NCBI GenBank assembly: GCA_025998955.1
Contig: AP024676.1
Coordinates: forward strand, 1,612,001 to 1,676,000
DNA from: Candidatus Roseilinea sp.
GTDB taxonomy: Bacteria > Chloroflexota > Anaerolineae > J036 > Brachytrichaceae
Direction: 5' to 3'
DNA length: 64,000 bases
The notes beneath the pieces were generated by a model. The model worked only from the letters and a program-made list of their open reading frames with translations. It searched no databases and was not told the origin of the DNA. Positions 54,331 to 62,446 of the stretch are shown here, in pieces. The position numbers and the translations under genes are program-made. Position 1 is the stretch's first letter, and the number at the start of each line of letters is the position of its first letter.

Positions 54331-55850
54331 ACGGCAGAAGTAGGTTGACTCAGAATTTCACTCATCGCACGCCCCAGCAGCCGTGCGTCAACATAGTCTG
54401 TTCGGAAGAACGCATTGAACTTGTCAGATGTATCGCGCTTGTTGTCACTTTCATCTCGTGTGAATAGGCGGCCTGCTTTGTCAAGGTAAATGTGTTCAAC
54501 AGAACTTGTTATCTCCCGCGTCACAAACTGGACTGAAATCTGACCGTCCTTGAGCGCATGCCCTTCGTTTCTGGGTTCGACAGGATCTGGTGAATTGGTC
54601 TCGATGCTGGTCTCAGCAACGCGGCGCTGAAATCGCAACAGAAAGTGCTCGCTGTGGGTTTCAAGCACGAATTGAGTGCCCGAGCGGGCAAGATCAATAA
54701 ATAGGTCAGCCAGAGCGGCCTGGGCTTCAGGGTGCAAGTGCAACTCCGGCTGCTCGATGACGACGAAGGCATCCGGCGGAGACAACACGGCGGCGGCGAT
54801 GACCGGCAGCACCTGAGAGGCGCCAAAGCCGACATCTCTAATGTTGACGGCTTCGACTTTGTCATCGAACGAAACCCGAGACCGCCTGAGCAGCCCATCG
54901 TCCTTATCCGCGCGCGCCCTGACGTCATCGGCCAAGCCCAGCCGCCGCATCCACTCCGCGATAGATCTGGCTTGAGCTTCGTCAACGCGCTCGCGCAAAA
55001 AGTCATACCATCCCTTCAACCCCTCGCGCGCATAGCGCGGTTCGTCGGTGGCGCGCAGCGCATAGACACGCTCCGGTTGCGGGCGAATCGGGCCGATGTG
55101 TATCATGCCGCGCAAAAACGACGCCACGCCGTCCTGCACGGCCCGGAGGACGTCGTCCAGCGCCTTGAACGACTTCGATAACGGCTCGACAAAGGTCGTC
55201 CAGAATCCGCGCGCGTCGCGCAAGCGCAGGCCGATGGTCGCTTCGTCCAGTTGTGGGTCGTTGGCCACGTCGCTGTTCAAAATAAAACTGCGCTGGACTT
55301 CTAGATCGGCTGTCTCCCTTTCCGCGAGTCGCCTGTACTCCAACAAGCTGATGGATGGCTCCGCTTCACCCATGCGCAGGTCGAGCAAGCTCGGCCTGAC
55401 CGCTCCGTCATACAAACCAAAGCCGATGAACAGTTCAGCGCGCGCAAGCGTCTGCAACACGTCCTCCGTTACAGAAACGGCTTTACTCGCCTTAACCAGT
55501 CTTTTCACCTGATCCAATGTAGGCTCACCGGTCAGGTCGCAGCGAAAGCCGAAGACCATGCTGCGGTTTAGATGGTCTCGCTTCTGGGATTCACCCGTCC
55601 CCTCGCCCGGCTTGCGATGCACGGTTGTCGCGAAATCGCCCAAGTCAACCAGGCCATTCTCTTTGACGAAAGCCAACGGCCGCTCTTCTCCTTCTGCGTC
55701 CAGGCTCTGCTTGAGCAGCAACAACGCGCGGATCAGGGCGCTCTTGCCGCTGGAGTTGCGCCCGAACAGCAGGGTGATCGGGCGCAGCTCGATCCAGCCG
55801 GTGTCCTCGAAGGCCATGAAGTTGATGAGGCGAATCGCTTCGACCTTCAT
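54327..55850 (-). CDS. ABC/OLD-type AAA ATPase (DUF3696-like) coupled to the CRISPR operon
   Basis: 507 residues. The N-terminus is typical of RecF/OLD-like ATPases: LINFMAFEDTGWIELRPITL, then Walker A LFGRNSSGKSAL at 29-40. The C-terminal half carries an ABC-like signature VGFGASQVLPVIAAAV, Walker B FVVIEQPELHLHP and H-loop LETHSEHFLLRFQ. No TOPRIM or other nuclease domain is seen. Its start codon overlaps the stop of the RAMP-CSD gene, and its stop overlaps the next start (both ATGA), so it is translationally tied to both. A role as an ATP-driven sensor or loader for the PIN-like protein is inferred. Confidence 0.85.
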   Translation of the reverse strand: MKVEAIRLINFMAFEDTGWIELRPITLLFGRNSSGKSALIRALLLLKQSLDAEGEERPLAFVKENGLVDLGDFATTVHRKPGEGTGESQKRDHLNRSMVFGFRCDLTGEPTLDQVKRLVKASKAVSVTEDVLQTLARAELFIGFGLYDGAVRPSLLDLRMGEAEPSISLLEYRRLAERETADLEVQRSFILNSDVANDPQLDEATIGLRLRDARGFWTTFVEPLSKSFKALDDVLRAVQDGVASFLRGMIHIGPIRPQPERVYALRATDEPRYAREGLKGWYDFLRERVDEAQARSIAEWMRRLGLADDVRARADKDDGLLRRSRVSFDDKVEAVNIRDVGFGASQVLPVIAAAVLSPPDAFVVIEQPELHLHPEAQAALADLFIDLARSGTQFVLETHSEHFLLRFQRRVAETSIETNSPDPVEPRNEGHALKDGQISVQFVTREITSSVEHIYLDKAGRLFTRDESDNKRDTSDKFNAFFRTDYVDARLLGRAMSEILSQPTSAV

Positions 55851-58183
55851 CCGATCACCTGCACATCAACGGCCTGATCGCCCTTCGCGCTCGGCGCGCG
55901 CTTGAAGCGCACGCGCTGGCCTTGGCGGAGCGTCGTCACGCCTCGGGCCAGCTTGCTCTTGTTGACGTAGAGATCCGGGCCACCCGAATCCGGCTTGATG
56001 AAGCCATAGTCCTGCAGCGGGCCTAACCCGAACTTGATCACGACACCCTCTTCGTAATTCGACGACGTGCTCACCGGCTTGCCTCCTTGAGAAGGACGGT
56101 TGTTCGGCTTGTTGACCTGCGGAGCTACGTTCGCATTTGTGCGCGCAAGCACCGCAAGCGGATCTGGCAGCACCGGACGCTCCTTGTATTCGTTGATGGT
56201 TTCCCCGCCGTCCTGATGCTCGATCTCCATGTATCGCGTCTCCGCGGCAGGCGGGCCAGGCCACTCTTGCATGGCGAGCAACATGCGGATGCGCTCTAGT
56301 TCGGCAAGACGCCGCCTGCCTTTGTCCGTCTCGCCCAGCTCATCCAACACGTATTTCTCGAAGGCCGCGACGAATTTTTCAGGATCGCGCGCCTCGTTGG
56401 CCGTGTGCCAGGCTTCGCTGGAGAACAGTTGCGCGTAGCGCTTGCGGCGATCGCTGACGACCAGCGATTTCACCGTCAACTTCACCGCGCCCATCCCCAG
56501 CGGCTTGCCCATGCCGATCTTATGGGCGTAGGTCTTGCCTCGCTCTCCCGGCAGAGTCAACGCCCACAGCAGCGCGCCGAGCTCGGCCGGGTGCAAATTC
56601 TCAAAGTAAATGCGGAAGCCGAAGCGCACGCCGGGCTTCAGCGGCCGGATGCGCGTCAGTTGCTTCTCCAAGCTCTGCTCCTTTTCGGTCGCACGAATGT
56701 CCGGCGATTTCCCTTTGTGCCAGTAACACTTGAAGCCGCGAATCTGTGTTTCTCGCGGCGGCGTCCCGTAGTGGGCCAGCGTCACTTTGTTATCGGGATC
56801 GTGGCCGGCTTGTTTGTCCTGCACCAGGTAGTGCTGAAAGGTCGTCGGTTTTGGACTCGCCAGCGTGTGCGGCGCAATCGGTTCGGCGCTTAGCCAGATA
56901 TCGTTCGTTTCGGAGAGGCATCGCGCGTCGCCGATGAATACCTTTCCGGCGCGCTGGTCGGGCGGCGAGTTGCCATCTGCGCTCTCGTCCACCCATCCGA
57001 ACATCGCATCGGCAAAGTCCGGACGCAGGTCGGATCGCAACTCCGCAGGGACAAAGTCGTGAGGCGTCGCAGCACGCTTGCTGCCGCTCAAGCGCATAGG
57101 GATGCGGAAGTTGGGGCTGTGGCCAAAGTAGGCAACCTCGTTATCTTCGACCACATAGAAGACAGGCGCGCGTTCGGCAAGGCACCCCCGCTCTTTCTTG
57201 CCATTTCCGTTCCAAGCACCGAGCGATTCTTCCTGAAAAGGTGTCAACCCTTTGAGGTAGTCCTCGATGGCTTGCCGACTGACCTTGATCCGCTTTGCCC
57301 TGGGATCTAGCTCGAGGATGAGCGCGTGCGTCGTTCGTTTTGAGCGCTCGCCACTCTTCGCACCGGACTCGGCCATATTCCCGGAACACACCAATACGCC
57401 TTTGTTGGGTAGCCCAGACCCCTCGCTGCCGATGCGTTCGACGAACACCGCCTTGCCGAAGCGTGATCGGCCCAAGCGGGCCTCGAACCTCACGTTGTAA
57501 AAGGCCGGCTTATAGTTCGGACTGGACAAGCGGACGAAACCGGGGATGTCGCGGTTGCCGATCTGGCTTTCTTTGATCTTGAGAAATGCTTCGTTTGCGG
57601 CCGCGCACCCCGGAAGCTGATTCGGGAGCTTCGCGGGACGGACATACCAATCGTCGCCGTCTCGCTCGAAGTAACCGGCGCGCACGTTGGCCGCTAATCT
57701 GCCGATGACTTTCTGATAATCCGCTGCCAATGGGTCATCCTTCGGCGCGGCAACGGCGCGGAAGGTAAACGTCGGCTGCTTGGCGACCCAGCGGATGCGC
57801 CCGTGCGAAGCGATCTCAACGATGGCACGCAACATGCCGCGCAGGGAACTCCCGGGGATGACCGGCCGACGATTCACCTCGAAGAAGCGAGCCAGTTCCT
57901 CCTTCTCGGCCACGCTGAGCTTGTCGCTGCCTTTGCCGGACAGTCGCTCGAACTGCTCCGTGGTCATCATGCCGCGAATGTAGGTGGGCGAGAGGGTTTC
58001 GAGCTCGACATCTATGTGGCAGCTCAGCGCGTCTCGATGATATGCGTCGTGATCCAGCAGGGGAGGCGCAGGCACGATCTTCTCCGGCAGCGGGATGAAG
58101 TTATACGGGGCGCGCGCCTCGACAAATTGTCCACTCTTGCGATCGTAGCGTTTCTGGGTGGGGTTGGTGTGCCTCAGTGCCAT
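55847..58183 (-). CDS. TIGR03986-type CRISPR RAMP protein with C-terminal cold-shock domain
   Basis: 778 residues from the ATG at 58183. RAMP features are VELETLSPTYIRGMM, PVIPGSSLRGMLRAIVEIAS near 110 and the glycine-rich loop KIGMGKPLGMGAVKL near 585. After a low-complexity linker (NKPNNRPSQGGKPVSTSS) the last ~67 residues read GVVIKFGLGPLQDYGFIKPD, LYVNKSKLARGVTTLRQGQRV and RFKRAPSAKGDQAVDVQVIG, a cold-shock domain with RNP1-like DYGFI and RNP2-like LYVN. The family call is from memory of TIGR03986 proteins. The extra RNA-binding domain suggests handling of target or guide RNA. Confidence 0.82.
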   Translation of the reverse strand: MALRHTNPTQKRYDRKSGQFVEARAPYNFIPLPEKIVPAPPLLDHDAYHRDALSCHIDVELETLSPTYIRGMMTTEQFERLSGKGSDKLSVAEKEELARFFEVNRRPVIPGSSLRGMLRAIVEIASHGRIRWVAKQPTFTFRAVAAPKDDPLAADYQKVIGRLAANVRAGYFERDGDDWYVRPAKLPNQLPGCAAANEAFLKIKESQIGNRDIPGFVRLSSPNYKPAFYNVRFEARLGRSRFGKAVFVERIGSEGSGLPNKGVLVCSGNMAESGAKSGERSKRTTHALILELDPRAKRIKVSRQAIEDYLKGLTPFQEESLGAWNGNGKKERGCLAERAPVFYVVEDNEVAYFGHSPNFRIPMRLSGSKRAATPHDFVPAELRSDLRPDFADAMFGWVDESADGNSPPDQRAGKVFIGDARCLSETNDIWLSAEPIAPHTLASPKPTTFQHYLVQDKQAGHDPDNKVTLAHYGTPPRETQIRGFKCYWHKGKSPDIRATEKEQSLEKQLTRIRPLKPGVRFGFRIYFENLHPAELGALLWALTLPGERGKTYAHKIGMGKPLGMGAVKLTVKSLVVSDRRKRYAQLFSSEAWHTANEARDPEKFVAAFEKYVLDELGETDKGRRRLAELERIRMLLAMQEWPGPPAAETRYMEIEHQDGGETINEYKERPVLPDPLAVLARTNANVAPQVNKPNNRPSQGGKPVSTSSNYEEGVVIKFGLGPLQDYGFIKPDSGGPDLYVNKSKLARGVTTLRQGQRVRFKRAPSAKGDQAVDVQVIG

Positions 58184-58185
58184 CT

Positions 58186-58743
58186 TTACCGCTCCTGTTC
58201 GGCGACTAACCGGCTGGCTTTCACAAACGCACAGCCGTCTTGGTCGTAATCTATGTAGTTGCGCGTCATCAGCCTGCCCCGGGTAGCGATTTCCACCGGC
58301 GGCGCATGCAGCAGCCCCTGCGCGCCTTCGCGCATCAACCGGAAGCCATCGCGCGCCTCTCCGTCGGGCTTGCCCCACAGAAGCTGTGCTTCATCGAAGT
58401 ATTTCTGTTCACCCGATCCATCTTCTTGGATCAGTCGGCCTCTGAACACGCCTGCTTCCCGCCAGATGAACACCTCAGCCTTTGGACCGAACACCCGCAT
58501 CTGCTGCAAGGCGACCCAACTCAGCTTCGGCGAAACATCCGAAAAAGAATCGGACGACCACGACCAGCGTCCATCGGTAAATCTGCCCCAGATCACGCCG
58601 TCGTCGGCGTGGACGAGGGCATAGGTCAGGTTATTTTCTTTCGCCTGATGAATGAGCCAACTTTCCAGCCCGGCTTGATCGGCCGGCAGGCCCTCCAAAG
58701 ACCGGAGCTCCCAGGCGATTGACTTCGGTTCACACACCGTCAC
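58186..58743 (-). CDS. csx19: CRISPR-associated protein Csx19 (TIGR03984 type)
   Basis: 185 residues. The protein contains KENNLTYALVHADDGVIWGR, a central beta-rich part (AEVFIWREAGVFRGRLIQED) and LWGKPDGEARDGFRLMREGAQGLLHAPP, which fit the small Csx19 family found only in III-D-type loci. Its biochemical role is not known. The ATG overlaps the stop of the double-RAMP gene by four bases, and the stop lies two bases before the RAMP-CSD start. Confidence 0.8.
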   Translation of the reverse strand: MTVCEPKSIAWELRSLEGLPADQAGLESWLIHQAKENNLTYALVHADDGVIWGRFTDGRWSWSSDSFSDVSPKLSWVALQQMRVFGPKAEVFIWREAGVFRGRLIQEDGSGEQKYFDEAQLLWGKPDGEARDGFRLMREGAQGLLHAPPVEIATRGRLMTRNYIDYDQDGCAFVKASRLVAEQER

Positions 58744-60191
58744 TTGCCCACCTCCCGCACAAAAGCTGTCACAAAGCCCTCTAGACTTTGTTTATCGCCT
58801 TCCACCTCTAGCGTGTCGCCGTTGACGCTTCGAATAGACCACTCGAGCGTGTCAAGGCCGATCCTAGCTTCCTTGCCGCGCAGACGCCCGCGGCCAACGC
58901 TGCTCTCGCCGCCCAGCGGAAGGTCGCCAGTCCACAAGTCTTTGAGTAGCAACAGCACCAAACCCACCTCATGGTCTTGGGGCGACAGCAGCTCGAGTCG
59001 GAGCGTCACTTGGGTATCGTCGTTAGCAAAGATGGGCTGCTCGCTAAACAGCGCGGTGGGGTATGCCCCGCCGGTGAAGCGATCAATCTTGACGCGGCTT
59101 TGCACCCATGCCGGCTCGACGGGCTGCCGAATCTCTGCTTCATGCACGATCAAGCGGCTGGCAGCAAGCGGTCGCTCTTTCTCGTCCGATTTGAGACGAA
59201 CCCCAAACAGCGCATCAACATAGCGCCAGCCCTTCTCCGGAGCAAACGTGTTGACGATGCGCAGCGCCCGCGCCCGCAAGGCGCCGGCCAGCGACGTGCC
59301 GGAAAGAACGGGCACAGGCTCTCCACGACGGCGAGAACAAAGGTGAACGGCATCCGGCGCGTCCAACGTCCCACTGCCGGAGCGGATGAGCAGCGATCCA
59401 TCCAGCGCGAACGTTGCCTGCAACGTCAGGCGCCTGCGCCGATCCAGCCGAGCGTCTGTTTCGGGCACGCCAAGCAAAGGAGTGATCTGACTGCCCTGCT
59501 GTGGGTTCGGGCGCTCGCGCTTCAGCCATGCAATCAAATCTGACCGCTTGCCACGGACGTTGTAGCGAATCACCGTCCAACCATCAACGATGCGGCATTG
59601 ACCGAAGCCGCGGCGCTTGCGCGCACCGAGTCCGATCTCCCCGCGTTCCAGTCCTTGAAGCGCAATCGCCAACGCCTGCAACCGGCGCTTGCGCTCTGCT
59701 TCCGATTCGGGCAGAAACAACTCAAAGCGCAGCTTAAAGCGGGTGCCGGCGGCCAGCAGTTCGAGGTCGAATTTCTTCTTATCTTCGGCGGTTCGCGTGC
59801 GTGGGTCAATCGCCACACCGTCGCGCAGTTCGGTTTCAGGTCGCGATGGGGTCTCGCTCAACGCATCGTGCGTCACCAGGGCGCTGTGAGGACCTTCCTC
59901 CTTGCCCTGCGCGCGTCCGAACAGGGCAACACAGAGCGAATCGTCGCCTTCAATTGCCCCGTACCCCACTTCTCGCAGGCGCAGATAGTTGCGCAGTGCG
60001 CCGGCAATCGAGGCGCCGGTCAGCAGGGCGCGCTGCTCGACGACGTCGAGCAAGATCGGCATGTCCAACAAGTCATCGGCCTCGCCGCCGCCGAAGCGCG
60101 CCGGGGTCAGAAGCTCAAGCACTCCCTCCACCATCACGCGCTCGGCAATCTCTCGACTGTTCGCAAATTGAGGTTTCTGTGCGTTTGACAT
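58740..60191 (-). CDS. Double-RAMP (two Cas7-like domains) type III protein
   Basis: 483 residues with two RAMP units. In unit one: VEGVLELLTPARFGGGEADD, LLTGASIAGALRNYLRLRE and the loop GLGARKRRGFGQCRI near 207. In unit two: LQATFALDGSLLIRSGSGTL, PVLSGTSLAGALRARALRIV and GESSVGRGRLRGKEA near 437. Such fused Cas7-like subunits form part of the backbone of III-D-like complexes and may cut target RNA through an acidic residue in each unit. The start codon shares one base with the csx10 stop. Confidence 0.85.
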   Translation of the reverse strand: MSNAQKPQFANSREIAERVMVEGVLELLTPARFGGGEADDLLDMPILLDVVEQRALLTGASIAGALRNYLRLREVGYGAIEGDDSLCVALFGRAQGKEEGPHSALVTHDALSETPSRPETELRDGVAIDPRTRTAEDKKKFDLELLAAGTRFKLRFELFLPESEAERKRRLQALAIALQGLERGEIGLGARKRRGFGQCRIVDGWTVIRYNVRGKRSDLIAWLKRERPNPQQGSQITPLLGVPETDARLDRRRRLTLQATFALDGSLLIRSGSGTLDAPDAVHLCSRRRGEPVPVLSGTSLAGALRARALRIVNTFAPEKGWRYVDALFGVRLKSDEKERPLAASRLIVHEAEIRQPVEPAWVQSRVKIDRFTGGAYPTALFSEQPIFANDDTQVTLRLELLSPQDHEVGLVLLLLKDLWTGDLPLGGESSVGRGRLRGKEARIGLDTLEWSIRSVNGDTLEVEGDKQSLEGFVTAFVREVGK

Positions 60192-61783
60192 TAGTCACCC
60201 CCTTGCCTTGCAACCTTGCGCAACACGCCGTCAACCAACCGCGCCATATACTCCAAGGCAGGTGGGTCTTTGGCTTCCACGCCGCCGATCTCCGGCCGCT
60301 TCAGTTGATCCAACTGCAACATGGCCCAGACTGCATCCGGCCGAGCGGCTAGGTTCGCCAGCCAATCGAGTAAACGGTTCGACTGACCTGCAATGTAGAT
60401 ACGCGCCCGCTCGAACTGATCGCGCGCATGCTGCTTCATCGCCTTGCGATTTTTGCCTTCCTTGTCCGGCGCTTGAAGCACCTCGCCGATCGTTGCCGGA
60501 TCGCCTGTGCGCCACGCCTCGCGCGCGAGCAGCCGCATACGCGAGAGCTGCGCGTTCGTCGGTGGCCTTTCAATCTTGGATCGTCCAATCGCCTCACGGA
60601 GCGCGCGATCGAGTTGCGCGCGCCAAATGCGATCTACCATCTGCTGCGCCAGTTGATGCTCGACGCTACCGGCTGCGAGCGTCACACGTTGGAAGCTGGG
60701 CGCTTTCGTCGCCGGGCGCATCTTCAACTGCGCCGACGTATGCCAATCTATCGCAATGCGGCCGAATCCATCAACGAGGCGCTCACCGATTCCATTCGCC
60801 ACAGCAGGCTGCAGTCTTTCCATCGGCGCATCGGCGCGCCGGAACACAAAGACGCTGCCGGCCTGAATCGCGTAGGCCTGCGGCAGCGGCAACCCCCACG
60901 CTAGGTTAAAGCCCCCGACGACGCGGCAACGCGCAAAGCACTTCAAAGCCTGCGCGCCCAGCCACGCAGCGAGCGAGTCGGCGTATCCGCCGGTCGCCCG
61001 ATCGCGCAGGATAACGTCGCTCAGCAAAGTAACAACGACCTGATCACCCTGGGGCTTAGGCGAAGGCGCATATTCGCGCCAATCCGGATGTTTTCGTACA
61101 TCCATCACCTTGACGGCGCCGTAGCCCGCGGACCGCGACTTGCCCAGTTTAGCCATCTCCGGCAAAAGTTCGCCCAGTTGTTTCAGAGCATCATCGTCCT
61201 CTGAAAGGATGACTCCGATGTATCTCTGTCCCGGCGCCAGGGCGTCGTAGCGATAGATATCCCCCGTGCCGGATCGGGCTGCGCTGCGCCGATCCCTCTG
61301 CGCGATATGGACGCTGACGTCGCGCTCCGGCGCATAAGCCTCGACAGAAGGCGTGCGGTTGGATTCGTCCTCTACTTGGTCATCTTCGTCGAGGTTAAAT
61401 TCAGGAGGCTGTATGCGCACAAATGGGTAGCGCATCTCCTTCAGTTGCCGATCTTTCGGCGCATCCGCATTCGCCAGGTCCGTGATCGGATCGCCGTCAC
61501 TGGCGTCCTTATCCCGCTGCCACGAAAGCGGCGTCGGCAGGCTGCGCTCTCCCGATATGGCAGGATAAGCATTCAGGAAACGCGCGCCATCGAAGAACAG
61601 CTTTTTGAACAGGGGATCGCTTAAATCGCCGCGTTTACCGTTTGTAAAAGCCCGAGCGAGCGCGCCGCGCACCACGCTGCCGGGGATGTAGTCCAGACTC
61701 GATGCGCTGTTTTCATCGCCACTGACCGGATCGGCAATGAGCAGTGGCTCGAGTAGCTCAATCGTAAAAGTGAGCGCGCTCAT
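60191..61783 (-). CDS. csx10: CRISPR-associated protein Csx10 (Cas5-like RAMP)
   Basis: 530 residues from the ATG at 61783. It starts SALTFTIELLEPLLIADPVS, followed by SLDYIPGSVVRGALARAFTN, a linker with DEDDQVEDESNRTP, and the glycine-rich loop EMAKLGKSRSAGYGAVKV near 230. The C-terminal ~200 residues are helical. Csx10 is the Cas5-like subunit that caps the crRNA end in III-D systems. The start overlaps the end of the Cas7-like gene (ATGA) and the stop overlaps the double-RAMP start. Confidence 0.85.
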   Translation of the reverse strand: MSALTFTIELLEPLLIADPVSGDENSASSLDYIPGSVVRGALARAFTNGKRGDLSDPLFKKLFFDGARFLNAYPAISGERSLPTPLSWQRDKDASDGDPITDLANADAPKDRQLKEMRYPFVRIQPPEFNLDEDDQVEDESNRTPSVEAYAPERDVSVHIAQRDRRSAARSGTGDIYRYDALAPGQRYIGVILSEDDDALKQLGELLPEMAKLGKSRSAGYGAVKVMDVRKHPDWREYAPSPKPQGDQVVVTLLSDVILRDRATGGYADSLAAWLGAQALKCFARCRVVGGFNLAWGLPLPQAYAIQAGSVFVFRRADAPMERLQPAVANGIGERLVDGFGRIAIDWHTSAQLKMRPATKAPSFQRVTLAAGSVEHQLAQQMVDRIWRAQLDRALREAIGRSKIERPPTNAQLSRMRLLAREAWRTGDPATIGEVLQAPDKEGKNRKAMKQHARDQFERARIYIAGQSNRLLDWLANLAARPDAVWAMLQLDQLKRPEIGGVEAKDPPALEYMARLVDGVLRKVARQGGD

Positions 61784-62443
61784 GCCTGCTGCACCTCCTT
61801 GATGAATCGCTCGAAGTGATCCGTGACTTTTACTCCCTGCGCGTCGCTCAGCCAGCACTCAACTTCACCGCGCCCCCGATTGCGTCCCATGCCGAGCCTG
61901 CGCAGGGCGGCCACGCAAGCAGACAACAACGCCAGCGCATCCATCGCTCGGATGGGCCAAAAAACTCAACGGTGCGACGAATTCGGTCTCGCGCAGCACG
62001 ACGCGCATCGCGCGCAGCGTTTCGTCTTGTGGCGCGCCGGTTGCGATGTCATTCGCCGTCTGCTTGCGCACCGCGGTCAGCGCACGCAGCACCTGGCTCG
62101 TCGAGAGACCTCGGCCCACGGCATATGCAACCGCAGCGCGCAAGGCCTCGGGCAACTGCGCGTCGCCTACGGTCAGCACGCCGGCCGCTGCGCTTGTGCT
62201 GCCCGGCGTGCCGAACAACTCCTTCCCGGCCCTCCACCAGCGGCCTCCCTCCTGCTGATCAAGCGCATGCAGCAGATCTGCGCACTCCTGAGCCAACACG
62301 CCTTTGAGCGCGCGGCCGCCGTAGTAAGGCAAGCCAAGCACATCGTGCTGCATCTCGGCATCCACTTCACCCGGCGTGCCCTCGCCGCGCCCAAAGGTAG
62401 CGTCACTCTTGAGCTTGATGTGCAGATACAAGTTCAGCGTCAT
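61780..62443 (-). pseudogene. Cas7/Csm3-like RAMP gene with a frameshift near its 3' end
   Basis: From the ATG at 62443 (AGGAG box at its right place) the frame gives a Cas7-like start: MTLNLYLHIKLKSDATFGRG, LPYYGGRALKGVLAQECADL, APLSFLAHPSD. It then leaves the family after a CATC duplication (61938-61945). In the +1 frame the protein continues as DALALLSACVAALRRLGMGR, NRGRGEVECWLSDAQ and ends at 61780, where its TGA overlaps the csx10 ATG. The exact operon fit of the shifted frame shows it is the true C-terminus with the RAMP glycine loop. The intact length would be about 220 residues. Confidence 0.8.
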
Positions 62444-62446
62444 GAC

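Noticed and set aside
58184-58378. Extra 65 residues before the TIGR03986-type protein
   Set aside because: They overlap csx19 in another frame; the ATG at 58183 fits the 2-base operon spacing.
61938-61945. Programmed ribosomal frameshifting in the Cas7-like gene
   Set aside because: No slippery heptamer or downstream pseudoknot is evident; the GATG duplication explains the shift better.
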